A DNA stretch of 64,000 bases. It comes from Paenibacillus sophorae (GTDB lineage Bacteria; Bacillota; Bacilli; Paenibacillales; Paenibacillaceae). Positions 45,844-55,301 of the stretch are shown here, one piece after another (positions within the stretch are counted from its first letter, which is position 1; the number at the start of each line of letters is the position of its first letter). The stretch is taken from positions 248,001 through 312,000 of the forward strand of contig NZ_CP076607.1 in the NCBI RefSeq assembly GCF_018966525.1. Direction: 5' to 3'. The notes beneath the pieces were generated by a model, which made no database searches, was not told the DNA's origin, and saw only the letters and a program-made list of their open reading frames with translations. The position numbers and the translations under genes are program-made.

Positions 45844-47919
45844 CTAGCTCGCTATCCCATTTGGGCTTTCCTCTTCCTCCGCAGTATTTCCGGCTTCAGC
45901 CAGTTCATCGGAAAGCTTATCTGCTGTGGCGGTATCATACAGCTTGAAGCGGCTGACCAGATCTTGCAGTTCGTCGGCCAGGCGGCTGAGATCCGACGAT
46001 GATGAGGCGATTTCCTCAACCGAGGCGAGCTGCTGCTGCGCTGCGGCCGAAATCGTCTCCGTATTTGCTGAGGTTTCCTGAGAAATGATGCGGATAACTT
46101 CCATCGCCTGTTCCATGCCGTCCGCTTCCTGCGACAGGGTGCGACCCCCTTCGCACATCGCTTCGATTTTTTCCGCCGCTCCCTTGACCGCCCTGCGGAT
46201 CCGCGAGAAGGAACGACCGGTCGTGTCGACTGCCATAATCCCTTCGGAGACCTTCTCTTTAGCATTGTTCATCGTTTCTATAGCTGCCTTCACTTCACTG
46301 TGAATGGAAGAAATGACTCCCGAAATTTGACTGGCCGATTTCTCCGATTCCTCGGCCAGCTTGCGGACCTCCGTAGCGACTACCGCAAAACCCCGGCCAT
46401 GTTCCCCGGCTCTTGCGGCCTCGATGGAAGCGTTAAGCGCCAGCAGATTCGTCTGCCGGGCAATACCACTAATGATGCCAACGATTCCTACGATGCGACC
46501 GCTGCGTTCATTCAGCTTGTCGATGACGGCTCCCAGTTCCTCGACCGTCTCGTGAATCGAGTTGATTTTGTCGACAACCTGAATGACTGAATCGTTGCCC
46601 TCCGCCGCTGAGCGGGTAGCCTTATCCATCATCACTGATACTTCATCCATATTGGCGGAAATGCTCTTTACTTCTGCGGTAGTCGCGACCGAGCCTTCCA
46701 TCCCTTTATTTATACTCTTAACCTGCTGCTCGTTGCCGTAAGCCACTTCCTGAATGGCAATGGTCACATGCTCGATCGCCTTGGTCGTCTGCTCGGCGCC
46801 GGCCGTCAGCTCCGCCGCTGAGGAAGATACATTGTCGGTCATTTCCTGCACGCCAAATATCATCTCCCTAAGACTTGCGACCATAGTTTTGAAGTTGGAG
46901 GCCAGTTGGCCGATTTCGTCCCGTCCGAAGGATCCGATATCCTGGGACAAATCCCCCTTGCTGATAACTTCCGTCGCTTTGCTGAGTCTGCTCAGAGGCA
47001 AGAGCAGGGAACGTATGATAAAGAAAATCGGAACCATCCCAATCAGTACAGAGACGAAAATGACGATTAGGGCGGTAGTGCGGATACCATCTGACGCGCC
47101 GGTAATTTCACTGGTGTTGATTGTGCCGGCGATTCTCCATCCGGTCAGCTTATTAACCATGTATGTGAGGCTTTTCTCCTCGCCATTAAAGGTATATTCG
47201 AACGTGCCGGAGCCCTTCTCGAACATTCTATTTACAAAATCCCGGGAAGATACCTGACCAAGGGGTTCCGTAGGATGCACCACGAACCTTTTGCCGCTGT
47301 CCATAATCAGGATATAACCTTTCTTGCCGACCTTAAGATCGACCAGTCCCGCGAGCTGCTTCAAATTCAATTGGATAACAAATACGCCATTTCCGTCTTT
47401 GAGCACAGAGGACAAGGAGACAACCGTCTCTTTATTTGCGTTATTAAAAACCGGAGAGATCACTACGCCCTTTCCCTTTTTGACGGCGCTCACATAAGCA
47501 TCTTCACTGCGAGGGTCGTACCCGCTGGGCAGAGGGGTATCGGAAGCTTTTATAACTTTCCCCTCGTTTGTCGCCACGTATGCCTCCAGCACATCAGGAT
47601 GCATCGCCGCATATTCCTGCAATCTGTCTTTCAGTTCGGCATAGCCTTCCCCGTCCGTCTTGCTGTTAGCCGTGGCTGAGGAGACGGCATCGACAAAATA
47701 ATTTACGTCATTTATTTTAGACTGGATATTCGAATTGATGATCTCATTGACAGCCGTAATACTTTCCTGCGCATTATTGATAAGCTGATCCGTTACTGCG
47801 CTGCTGGCTGTCCGATAGGTGAGCATTCCGATGATGATGCCCGGTACCATCAGTACAATCAGATAGGTAGCAATTAATCTTGTGCGCAGAGTCAAGCCGG
47901 CCTTGGCTTTCTTTGGCAT
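45844..47919 (-). CDS. methyl-accepting chemotaxis protein
   Basis: 691 aa. The N-terminal TM1 (about 11-33) and TM2 (about 275-300) flank an extracellular dCache-type sensor; HAMP follows (LLLPLSRLSKATEVISKGD) and then the signalling hairpin with the highly conserved tip IVGIISGIARQTNLLALNASIEAARAGE, given here in two parts: GIARQTNLLALNASI and EAARAGEHGRGF. The ligand is unknown. The ATG follows GGGGG. About 63 nt upstream is a sigma-D-like promoter, which fits flagellar/chemotaxis control. Confidence 0.95.
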   Translation of the reverse strand: MPKKAKAGLTLRTRLIATYLIVLMVPGIIIGMLTYRTASSAVTDQLINNAQESITAVNEIINSNIQSKINDVNYFVDAVSSATANSKTDGEGYAELKDRLQEYAAMHPDVLEAYVATNEGKVIKASDTPLPSGYDPRSEDAYVSAVKKGKGVVISPVFNNANKETVVSLSSVLKDGNGVFVIQLNLKQLAGLVDLKVGKKGYILIMDSGKRFVVHPTEPLGQVSSRDFVNRMFEKGSGTFEYTFNGEEKSLTYMVNKLTGWRIAGTINTSEITGASDGIRTTALIVIFVSVLIGMVPIFFIIRSLLLPLSRLSKATEVISKGDLSQDIGSFGRDEIGQLASNFKTMVASLREMIFGVQEMTDNVSSSAAELTAGAEQTTKAIEHVTIAIQEVAYGNEQQVKSINKGMEGSVATTAEVKSISANMDEVSVMMDKATRSAAEGNDSVIQVVDKINSIHETVEELGAVIDKLNERSGRIVGIVGIISGIARQTNLLALNASIEAARAGEHGRGFAVVATEVRKLAEESEKSASQISGVISSIHSEVKAAIETMNNAKEKVSEGIMAVDTTGRSFSRIRRAVKGAAEKIEAMCEGGRTLSQEADGMEQAMEVIRIISQETSANTETISAAAQQQLASVEEIASSSSDLSRLADELQDLVSRFKLYDTATADKLSDELAEAGNTAEEEESPNGIAS

Positions 47920-47981
47920 TTTGTCTGTTCCCCCATTCAGATGGATAAATTAGGAAGTAAAAAATTGAGTAATATAATGTT

Positions 47982-48009
47982 ATATCGGCAATGATTATCT
48001 ATAATTCTA
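47982..48009 (-). promoter_or_regulatory. sigma-D-like promoter for the chemoreceptor
   Basis: On the minus strand TAGA, 16 nt, then GCCGATAT. The sigma-D consensus is TAAA-N15-GCCGATAA, so seven of eight -10 bases and three of four -35 bases match, with a one-base longer spacer. It is 63 nt upstream of the ATG. Confidence 0.6.
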
Positions 48010-48062
48010 CTGTTTCTCTGGGATTCCCTCATAAAAATATCCAGTGGATCCATAAACGGACA

Positions 48063-48101
48063 CAAATAGGGCTTTTCGGCCCGACTGACCGGAAAGCCCT
48101 A
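48063..48101 (-). terminator. hairpin after the Fur/PerR gene
   Basis: AGGGCTTTCCGG and CCGAAAAGCCCT pair with a 12-nt loop. The following minus-strand ATTTGTG is a weak T run, so it is a plausible but not certain terminator. Confidence 0.5.
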
Positions 48102-48133
48102 TATACTCTTTGCCTTAGCATGAACGGCAGAAG

Positions 48134-48538
48134 TCAGTTAACAACTTTATTTTGGCAAGCAGAACAGATGCCTCCAAAGACCACATGCGCATGTCCGATG
48201 GTATAACCAGTTTCCTTAGCGACGGCCTCCATCCAATGCTCCGGCACATGACTCATCACCTCATCCACCGCTCCGCATCGCTCGCAAATAATATGCTGGT
48301 GGTCGTCCATTCTCGCATCGTAACGGCTGGCAGCCTCTCCCAGCTTCAGTTCTCTGATCAATTGTTTATCCGCGAGGTAGCGAAGCGAATTGTAGACTGT
48401 GCCATAGGCAAGGTTATGCCCCCTCTCCACCAGGCGGTTCATAACCTCCGCCGCGGTCGGATGGTCATGCGATTCGCGGACTATATCGTAGACGGCTTGG
48501 CGTTGGGAAGTCAGATTAAGATGTCTCACTTCGATCAT
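48134..48538 (-). CDS. perR: Fur-family regulator, PerR type
   Basis: 134 aa. Fur-family repressors bind Zn structurally and sense Fe, Mn or peroxide. The N-terminal winged helix has SQRQAVYDIVRESHDHPTA and AYGTVYNSLRYLADKQLI; metal-site residues are in RYDARMDDHQHIICERC, and the Zn site uses CxxC pairs CERC and CSAC. The DxxxxDHxH layout favours PerR over Fur, but the distinction is inferred from the Asp in the regulatory site. The gene stands alone between the chemoreceptor and the diguanylate cyclase. An operator before it was not recognised. Confidence 0.82.
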   Translation of the reverse strand: MIEVRHLNLTSQRQAVYDIVRESHDHPTAAEVMNRLVERGHNLAYGTVYNSLRYLADKQLIRELKLGEAASRYDARMDDHQHIICERCGAVDEVMSHVPEHWMEAVAKETGYTIGHAHVVFGGICSACQNKVVN

Positions 48539-48737
48539 CCTTACTTTATTTTTAGATCAAGTATAAATCGTTGGCGTATTCCGGTCAACATTCTGATCTC
48601 AAGCCCGAACAAGACTTCAGGTTGTCTGAGAACCGTAATTGTTACTAAAAATTCGATTGTTTTCGACATTTTTCTGCAACATTCTTCAGTATTTTTCAGC
48701 TAAAATAAGCAAGAGCCGCAATTGGAACGGCCACTTT

Positions 48738-49880
48738 ATGCAAGGAGCTCCTGATACTGCCATGATGATAATAAAAATGATCAACAGCCTTTTTGCTAAC
48801 TTTTGTATACTTGTTACTTTTCTTTTCCTGTCGGGCATGTTGTCCAAAAAGTATGCCGTTATCGGCCGTTCCACCACCAGGGCTTCCAGCGTCGGCATCG
48901 GACTGCTCTTCGGACTGTTCGGCATGATCTTGATGGAGTATTCCTTTCCGGTTGGCCCGGGTACCTTTGCTAACATCCGACATTTGACAATTGTTATCGT
49001 GTCCGCCTATATCGGCTGGCTGCCTGCCATAATTTGTGCGGCGGTCTTAGCCTTAAGCCGGGTTCTTATCTATGGCTTGATGTACTCTTCAGTAACGGCG
49101 AGCGTCTCCCTGCTGCTGATCGGTCTCTGCTGCAGCGGGATTTCCGCGCTCCGCTGGTCACGAATGCGCAAGGTTATGATCGGAAACCTGATCAGTATGG
49201 GGATTTGCTTCGCAACACTTGTCGCCAATCTGGGAGACCTCAAAATCATTATGGAATTCTTTCCGCTGCAGCTTGGCGTCACTCTTGCCGCCGGACTGGC
49301 CGTTTATTATGTAGCCGAATATATTCAACGTTCCAACGATTTGTATGCCCAGCTTGAAGTGCGGGCGGCTACGGACTATCTGACCAATCTCAACAATTTG
49401 CACCAGTTCCACCGCCATTTGGACACGGAGATGGCCCGGGCCGAGCGGCATGGGGAAAGTCTGTCGCTGCTCGTCATCGATATCGACCATTTCAAGATTA
49501 TTAACGACACCTACGGCCATCCGGCGGGAGACGCCGTTCTGAAGCAGTTGGCTCGCCGTCTCTGCAATCATTCCCGGTCTTATGATATCGTATCCCGCAA
49601 CGGCGGGGAAGAATTTACGATCCTGCTTCCCGACTGCCCGCTCCATCAGGCGCAAAAGGCCGGAGAACGCATCCGGGTCGCTGTCGAGAATGACCGCTTC
49701 TTGCTGCCTTCGGGCAATAAGATCCATCTCACCGTATCCATCGGGGCTGCATCCTATCCGGAAAATATACAGGATGCGGACGGAGACCTGCTCAGCCAAT
49801 ATGCGGACAAGGCGCTGTATGCAGCCAAGAACTCGGGGAGAAATAAAGTTTGTGCCGCCGACCCATACGGGGTAGGCTGA
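48738..49880 (+). CDS. membrane diguanylate cyclase (5TM sensor + GGDEF)
   Basis: 380 aa from the ATG at 48738; the ATGs at 48762/48765 are alternatives and no start has an ideal ribosome site. Five to six membrane helices of the LytS-like 5TM type (about 10-195) include FPVGPGTFANIRHLTIVIVS. The C-terminal GGDEF domain has the active loop as SRNGGEEFTILLPD, which keeps the GGEEF form, and DIDHFKIINDTYGHPAGD before it. It makes cyclic di-GMP from two GTP. There is no EAL domain. The input signal is unknown. It is transcribed alone, divergent from perR. Confidence 0.88.
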   Translation: MQGAPDTAMMIIKMINSLFANFCILVTFLFLSGMLSKKYAVIGRSTTRASSVGIGLLFGLFGMILMEYSFPVGPGTFANIRHLTIVIVSAYIGWLPAIICAAVLALSRVLIYGLMYSSVTASVSLLLIGLCCSGISALRWSRMRKVMIGNLISMGICFATLVANLGDLKIIMEFFPLQLGVTLAAGLAVYYVAEYIQRSNDLYAQLEVRAATDYLTNLNNLHQFHRHLDTEMARAERHGESLSLLVIDIDHFKIINDTYGHPAGDAVLKQLARRLCNHSRSYDIVSRNGGEEFTILLPDCPLHQAQKAGERIRVAVENDRFLLPSGNKIHLTVSIGAASYPENIQDADGDLLSQYADKALYAAKNSGRNKVCAADPYGVG

Positions 49881-50054
49881 GTGCCATTTAACGAATGTCA
49901 TCCTAATCTGACCCGCCGTCTGAACGGGAAAAGACCTCCTATCAATCGCAACTGCCGGGCCGTTTTGCATGATAAGCCTCGCAGCGAAGTTTCTTTTACC
50001 TAATTAGTGGTAATTACTGAAATGACGATTGTATAATATAAGGAGGAATACGGG

Positions 50055-51602
50055 ATGGACCCAGAAAACAAATGGCCGGAAAGTCTGCCCAAGCTGCCGG
50101 AATCGCTGTGGAGAGGAACGACGGAACTGCCTTCTTTTCCCCGGCTCGCGGAGGACCACGCCACCGACATAGCCGTTGTAGGCGGCGGCATAACAGGAAT
50201 TACCACGGCATATCTGCTGGCGGAAGCCGGCTGCAAGGTAACGCTGCTGGAAGGAAGCGAGCTGTTCGCCGGCACTACGGGCTTTACAACTGCCAAGATT
50301 ACGGCGCAGCACAGCCTGATATATGCCGACCTGCTGAAGCATTTCGGCGAACACGGCGCCCAGTCCTACTTCCGCTCTAACAGCGAGAGCCTGGAATGGA
50401 TCGTACAAACGGCTGAGAAGCTCGGCATATCCTGCGGCTTGGCGCGCGAGGATGCTTATTTGTACAGCAATCCGGGCGACACGAAGATGCTGAAACAGCT
50501 GGAGGATGAATTCGAGGCTTACCGCAAGCTGGGACTGCCCGGGGAATGGGTGGATTATGTATCGCTGCCTATCCGTATTGGAGGCGGGATCAAGCTTCCT
50601 GGACAGGCCCGCTTCCATCCTTTAGCCTACCTGAAGGGACTGCTTCAGGCCTTTCTGGACAAAGGCGGAATCGTCTATGAGCACACCACGATCAGTAGAG
50701 ACGTGGAGAATGAGAGGGGTCTGACGCTCTTTACCGAACGGGGACAGCATCGCATTAAGTGCCGCCACGCCGTATCGGCCTCCCACTATCCCTTCTATGA
50801 CGGGGGAGAGATGTATTTTGCCCGCCTGCATGCGGACCGCGCGTACTGTTTGGCTTTCGAGCCCGAAACCGACTACGAAGGCGGCATGTACTTAAGCGTC
50901 GGCGAGCCCCGGCGGTCCCTTCGCGCAGTAGAGTGGGAAGGCAGACGATTGGTCATTGCCGCCGGCGAGAACCATAAGGCGGGACAGAGCGGCTGTACGA
51001 TCAAACATTATGAGAATCTGGAGGTTTTCGCCGGAGAGCTTCTGGGAATCCGCCGGATTCCTTACCGTTGGTCCACACAGGATCTGGTTACGGTCGATCG
51101 GGTCCCTTACATCGGCAAAATATCCGAAGACAAGGAAATCTATGTCGCCACCGGCTTCGCTAAATGGGGTATGACGGCCGGCACGCTGGCGGCGCGGATG
51201 ATTGCCGATCAGATTCAGCGCAAACCGAGTCCCTATACGGAGCTTTACGATCCGTCCCGGTTCAAGGCAAATCCGGGCATCAAGAATCTTCTGGTGCAGA
51301 ACGCCAATGTCGCCAAAGAGCTTATCACGGGCAAGATGGAGTTCACGCTCAAGAAAATTGACGACCTGGGACTGGACGAAGGCGGAATCGTCCGCCATGA
51401 TGGAAAGCGGGTCGGAGCATACAGGGACTCCGAAGGCGGTGTTCATCTCGTGGACAGAACATGCACGCATATGGGCTGCGAATGTGAATGGAACGAGAGC
51501 GAACGCTCCTGGGACTGCCCGTGCCACGGCTCCCGTTACTCCTATGACGGTGAAGTAATTGAAGGACCGGCGACCCTGCCGCTGGCCAAACCGGACCTGT
51601 AG
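50055..51602 (+). CDS. FAD-dependent oxidoreductase with C-terminal Rieske domain
   Basis: 515 aa. The N-terminal DAO-type FAD domain has DIAVVGGGITGITTAYLL and LLEGSELFAGTTGFTTAKIT; a middle part carries DRVPYIGKI and VATGFAKWGMTAGT. From about residue 440 a Rieske [2Fe-2S] domain binds iron through CTHMGC (Cys, His) and CPCHGS (Cys, His). The fusion resembles YhfW of Bacillus, whose substrate is not established. The ATG follows AAGGAGG. It is the first of three plus-strand genes, followed by an SDR and a heme monooxygenase-like gene. Confidence 0.9.
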   Translation: MDPENKWPESLPKLPESLWRGTTELPSFPRLAEDHATDIAVVGGGITGITTAYLLAEAGCKVTLLEGSELFAGTTGFTTAKITAQHSLIYADLLKHFGEHGAQSYFRSNSESLEWIVQTAEKLGISCGLAREDAYLYSNPGDTKMLKQLEDEFEAYRKLGLPGEWVDYVSLPIRIGGGIKLPGQARFHPLAYLKGLLQAFLDKGGIVYEHTTISRDVENERGLTLFTERGQHRIKCRHAVSASHYPFYDGGEMYFARLHADRAYCLAFEPETDYEGGMYLSVGEPRRSLRAVEWEGRRLVIAAGENHKAGQSGCTIKHYENLEVFAGELLGIRRIPYRWSTQDLVTVDRVPYIGKISEDKEIYVATGFAKWGMTAGTLAARMIADQIQRKPSPYTELYDPSRFKANPGIKNLLVQNANVAKELITGKMEFTLKKIDDLGLDEGGIVRHDGKRVGAYRDSEGGVHLVDRTCTHMGCECEWNESERSWDCPCHGSRYSYDGEVIEGPATLPLAKPDL

Positions 51603-51671
51603 AGCAAGTCAGACGCTTGCCGGGTTAACAAGGGCAGGAAACTTATTAGTTAAAGGAGCGGAAGCAGACAA

Positions 51672-52391
51672 ATGGAACTTAGAGGAAAAACCGCAGTCAT
51701 TACCGGCGCCGGCAAAGGCATCGGCAAAGCCCTGGCCCTGGCGCTCGCCAAGGAAGGCGCCAATCTGGGACTGATCTCCCGGACCGCCGCCGATTTGGAG
51801 GCTCTAAAAGCCGCCATCACCGAAGTATATGATGTGAAGGTAAGTATTGCCGTAGCCGATGTATCGGTCCGTGAAGAAGCAGAGCGCGCGGTTGCCGCAA
51901 TTCAGAACGATCTTGGCACGTTTGACGTCCTGATCAACAACGCCGGCGTTGCCAATTTCGGCACTCTGGTAGATATGGACCCCGAAGAGTGGAAACGCCA
52001 CATCGACATCAACCTGTTCGGCGTCTACTACGTTACCCGCGCCGCGCTGCCTTCCATGATCGAGAATAAAGCTGGCAGCATCATTAATGTCTCGTCAACG
52101 GCCGGAGAGCGCGGCTTTGCCACCGGCTCCGCCTACTGCGCGTCCAAATTCGCGCTGATGGGCATGACCGAGGCGCTCTTCCAGGAGGTGCGCAAGTTCA
52201 ATATCCGAGTTACTGCTCTGACGCCGAGCACGGTTAATACCCCGCTAGCTGTAAATGCGGGCCTGCCGATCGGCGACGAAGACCGGATGATGCAGCCTGA
52301 AGATGTCGCCGAGCTCGCGCTGACGGCGCTGAAGCTGCCGGACCGCGTATTCATCAAGACGGCGGGCATCTGGACGACAAATCCGCAATAA
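51672..52391 (+). CDS. short-chain dehydrogenase/reductase (FabG-like)
   Basis: 239 aa, a classical SDR. The NAD(P) loop is VITGAGKGIGKALALAL near residue 10, then the NNAGV motif, the catalytic Ser in IINVSSTAGERG and the Tyr/Lys pair in YCASKFALMG. The last residues lack a FabG-specific end, so it is best called 3-oxoacyl-ACP reductase-like. The ATG follows AAAGGAG. It is 69 nt downstream of the Rieske gene and 47 nt before the monooxygenase, so it is probably in one operon. Substrate unknown. Confidence 0.88.
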   Translation: MELRGKTAVITGAGKGIGKALALALAKEGANLGLISRTAADLEALKAAITEVYDVKVSIAVADVSVREEAERAVAAIQNDLGTFDVLINNAGVANFGTLVDMDPEEWKRHIDINLFGVYYVTRAALPSMIENKAGSIINVSSTAGERGFATGSAYCASKFALMGMTEALFQEVRKFNIRVTALTPSTVNTPLAVNAGLPIGDEDRMMQPEDVAELALTALKLPDRVFIKTAGIWTTNPQ

Positions 52392-52438
52392 GCTCTTGCC
52401 CTAGCCCTTCATCCATTCTTAGCGGGAGGTTTGAAGCT

Positions 52439-52750
52439 ATGCTCGTAGTCACAAATACGATTAAGGTCAAGGAAGGCGCCGGAACGGCGTTGGCCCAGAG
52501 GTTCGCCGGCGCAGGCGGCGTGCAGGATATGCCGGGCTTTGTACGTATGGAGGTATGGCATGGCAGCGCCAAAGAGGGCGTGGAAGAACTGAAAATCTGT
52601 ACGGTGTGGGAGAACGAGGAGGCATTCAAAGGCTGGACGTCCAGCGAAGCCTTCCGACAGTCCCACCGGGGAGCAGGCGGCAACGAGTCTATTCTCGGTG
52701 CTTCGCTCGATAAATACGACCTGCTTTTCAGCCGTACTCCCGGCCAGTAA
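52439..52750 (+). CDS. antibiotic-biosynthesis-monooxygenase / HmoA-like protein
   Basis: 103 aa, a dimeric ferredoxin-like ABM fold. HmoA/IsdG-type enzymes cleave heme to release iron. The opening LVVTNTIKVKEGAGTALAQRF, PGFVRMEVWHG and FKGWTSSEAFRQSHRG resemble Bacillus HmoA, including a possible axial His in the last string. Without known neighbours for iron uptake the heme role is inference; quinol monooxygenase is an alternative. The ATG follows GGGAGG. It ends the three-gene unit, followed by a strong terminator. Confidence 0.78.
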   Translation: MLVVTNTIKVKEGAGTALAQRFAGAGGVQDMPGFVRMEVWHGSAKEGVEELKICTVWENEEAFKGWTSSEAFRQSHRGAGGNESILGASLDKYDLLFSRTPGQ

Positions 52751-52784
52751 ACCGGGGCGGCTAAGGCCCGGCAGAAACAAACAA

Positions 52785-52835
52785 GCGCAGAAACGCTTTC
52801 CCTAAACAGGGATGGGCGTTTCTGCGCTCTTTTTA
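52785..52835 (+). terminator. intrinsic terminator after the HmoA-like gene
   Basis: GCGCAGAAACGC pairs with GCGTTTCTGCGC, then TCTTTTTAC. It ends the three-gene plus-strand unit and faces the MMPL gene. Confidence 0.9.
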
Positions 52836-52901
52836 CTATATGGCCGCTTTACCGAGAGGCTTGCACACCAAGAGGCATGCATTCCCGGATGAACGCCGCG
52901 A

Positions 52902-55118
52902 TTAATCGTCACCGCCGGATTGCGTTTCCGGGATCTTAGGACAGCTTCCCGGCCAGAACGACAGCTGGCCCAGGAGGACAGTAATTGCCGGAACCAGGAA
53001 CGGACGCACCACGAACGTATCGAGCAGCACGCCGAGCGCCGTAATGACGCCGAACTGCACCAGTACCTGGATCGGCAGCGTCGCCAGAACGGCGAAGGTG
53101 CCCGCCAGAATCAGACCGGCCGAGGTGATGACCGCGCCCGTCTCGCTTACACCCTCCGAAACAGCCTGCTTTAGCGGCATGGTTCTGCTTTTTTTCCAGA
53201 TGTTCGAAATCATGAAGATGTTGTAATCCTCGCCCAGCGCCACCAGAAATACAAAGGAATACAGCGGAATCGCTCCCTGAATGGCATCCACGCCAAGCAG
53301 ATCATGCAGAATCAGCCAGCCAAGGCCAAGCGCGGAAAAGAAGGACAGGATGACCGTCGCCACCAGATAGAGCATAGCCGTTACGGATCTTAAATACAGA
53401 AGCAGCAGCAGCGCGATCATACCGATAACGACCGGGATAATCAAATCCATGTCCCTGTTCCCGACTTTCCGGTTATCGTACTGCTCCGCCGTCTGTCCGC
53501 CGATCCAGACCTTGTTCCCGGGGCCAGTCACCCCAGCGTCATCAAGCGCCTGCTCCACTGTTGCCCGCAGCGCGGGAATATAGTCCATCGCCGCCCGTGA
53601 ATACGGATTGACCTTGAATTGAATCTCATAGGACTTGATATTCCCGTTTACCGCCCCCGACTGCGGGTCGGACACCGAATCCACATAGGAAAGAGAAGAC
53701 AGCACGGATTTCATATCGGCGGCAGCGGCCTTGCCCTCCGTATCGGCCATGAGAGTGACCGGCGCAAGCCCGCCGGGTGTGAACTGGCTGCCGATCAGAT
53801 CGAAGCCCTGACGCGATTCCATGTCCTTCGGAAACGAAGACAGCAGGTCATACGTGAACCGGATTCCGCCCGAGGAGGAAGCCAACACCCCAAGGCCGAT
53901 AAGGGCGGCGCCCACCACCGCCCAAGGCCGTGTAACGACAAGTCTGCCGATCTTTCCTTTCCGCGAAATCTTTTGCCGGGGATCCGGCTTGCCTTTGGCG
54001 GCAGCCCGCTCTTTCTCCATCTCCGCTGTGCGCGGAATGAACGGATAGAAAGAGCCTCTGCCGAAGATCGCCAGCAGCGCCGGAACCAGCGTCAGGCTGG
54101 CCAGAGCCATGATGAGAATCGATAGGCTGAAGGGAACCGCGAAGCGGTGATAAGCTCCGAACTTGGCTAGCAGCAGCGCCAGCAGCGCCAGAACGACGGT
54201 AAAGCCGCTCATCGCAATCGCTCCGGAGGTGCCTGTGATGGCTTGAAGCAGCGCCCGGCCCGGACTCCGCTCCTCTTTAAGCAGCTGCCGGAACCGGGCA
54301 ATCAGGAACAGGCAGTAATCCGTGCCTGCTCCGAACAGCAGCACGGTCATAATCGATACCGCCTGCGAATCAACGATGATGATGCCCTCCTGCGCCAGCT
54401 TGCCAAGCAGCGGACTGGCCGCGCCGTATGCGAATCCAACCGCGACAAGCGGAATCAGCGCCAGCAGCGGCGAACGGTAAATGAGCAGCAAGAAGACGAG
54501 CACAAGAATAACCGTGGCAATCAGCAGAGAGACGTCGGCGTCCTTGAATAAACCGACGGCGTCGATGGAGATGCCTACCGGCCCGGACACACGGAGCGTT
54601 AGGTCGCCGCTGGCAAGGTCAGCGGCGGAAAGATCGCGGCCGGTCTCTGCCTTCACCGCTTCCTTCAGCTGCGCCACACTATCCCCAAGCTGGTCGCTGT
54701 CCGCCGCCTTGTCGAAGATTAGCGGCGTCACGAGCGTGCTGCCGTCTTTGGAGAGCTGGGCCTGAAGCGCTGCGGGAGGCAGCTGGCCCAGCGGAGGAAC
54801 AGAGAGAAGATGCGGCAGCGGCTTCTTTTCCAGCGCGGTGTACACCGCGCCGATATGTACAAGATCTTCGGCGCTTATTCCGCCTTGGCGATGCCACACC
54901 AGCAGCGCCGGAATGCCGCCGCCGGACGGAAACTCTTGCTGCGCCAGCTTTTCAGCCTGCACCGATCCGGCATCCAGCGGCAAATTGGCGGCGTTGTTCA
55001 CAACCTGCGAATTGACGCCGGGCCATGCCGCGCTGAGTACGCCGACAGCAAGAATCCATACGGCCAGCGTCACCCATCTTCCAATTCGGCCAGATACCCA
55101 TTTCCCATAACCTTCCAT
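52902..55118 (-). CDS. MMPL/RND-family membrane exporter
   Basis: 738 aa. Eleven to twelve helices are arranged as two repeats, each with a large extracellular loop; the MMPL motifs are visible as LFGAGTDYCLFLIARFRQLL and LVALGEDYNIFMISNIWKKS, with the acidic residues expected for proton coupling. The YdfJ-like group exports lipids or drugs. The start MEGYGKWVSGRIGRW follows GGGAGG. No regulator adjoins it, although an ABC exporter operon ends 183 nt upstream. Substrate not predictable. Confidence 0.92.
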   Translation of the reverse strand: MEGYGKWVSGRIGRWVTLAVWILAVGVLSAAWPGVNSQVVNNAANLPLDAGSVQAEKLAQQEFPSGGGIPALLVWHRQGGISAEDLVHIGAVYTALEKKPLPHLLSVPPLGQLPPAALQAQLSKDGSTLVTPLIFDKAADSDQLGDSVAQLKEAVKAETGRDLSAADLASGDLTLRVSGPVGISIDAVGLFKDADVSLLIATVILVLVFLLLIYRSPLLALIPLVAVGFAYGAASPLLGKLAQEGIIIVDSQAVSIMTVLLFGAGTDYCLFLIARFRQLLKEERSPGRALLQAITGTSGAIAMSGFTVVLALLALLLAKFGAYHRFAVPFSLSILIMALASLTLVPALLAIFGRGSFYPFIPRTAEMEKERAAAKGKPDPRQKISRKGKIGRLVVTRPWAVVGAALIGLGVLASSSGGIRFTYDLLSSFPKDMESRQGFDLIGSQFTPGGLAPVTLMADTEGKAAAADMKSVLSSLSYVDSVSDPQSGAVNGNIKSYEIQFKVNPYSRAAMDYIPALRATVEQALDDAGVTGPGNKVWIGGQTAEQYDNRKVGNRDMDLIIPVVIGMIALLLLLYLRSVTAMLYLVATVILSFFSALGLGWLILHDLLGVDAIQGAIPLYSFVFLVALGEDYNIFMISNIWKKSRTMPLKQAVSEGVSETGAVITSAGLILAGTFAVLATLPIQVLVQFGVITALGVLLDTFVVRPFLVPAITVLLGQLSFWPGSCPKIPETQSGGDD

Positions 55119-55213
55119 ATATTTCCTCCCTCTTAATTTCCAATTAGCCCCAGCTTGAACCGCAGGTTATATCATTTACGCGTATCCGGCTAGCCAGAGC
55201 ATTGACTCATGAA

Positions 55214-55275
55214 TAACGCCCCTCTGTTCACAGCAGCCGGTTGGCCATGCGCCAGAGAGGCGTTCTTTTATTAGG
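55214..55275 (-). terminator. large hairpin after the ABC exporter pair
   Basis: AACGCCCCTCTG and CAGAGAGGCGTT enclose a long internal loop. On the minus strand, which carries the exporter operon, the T run is only TTATTC; on the plus strand it is TTCTTTTATT. Confidence 0.45.
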
Positions 55276-55301
55276 TTTGAGCAAGGCTGTAAGAAGCCCG
55301 T

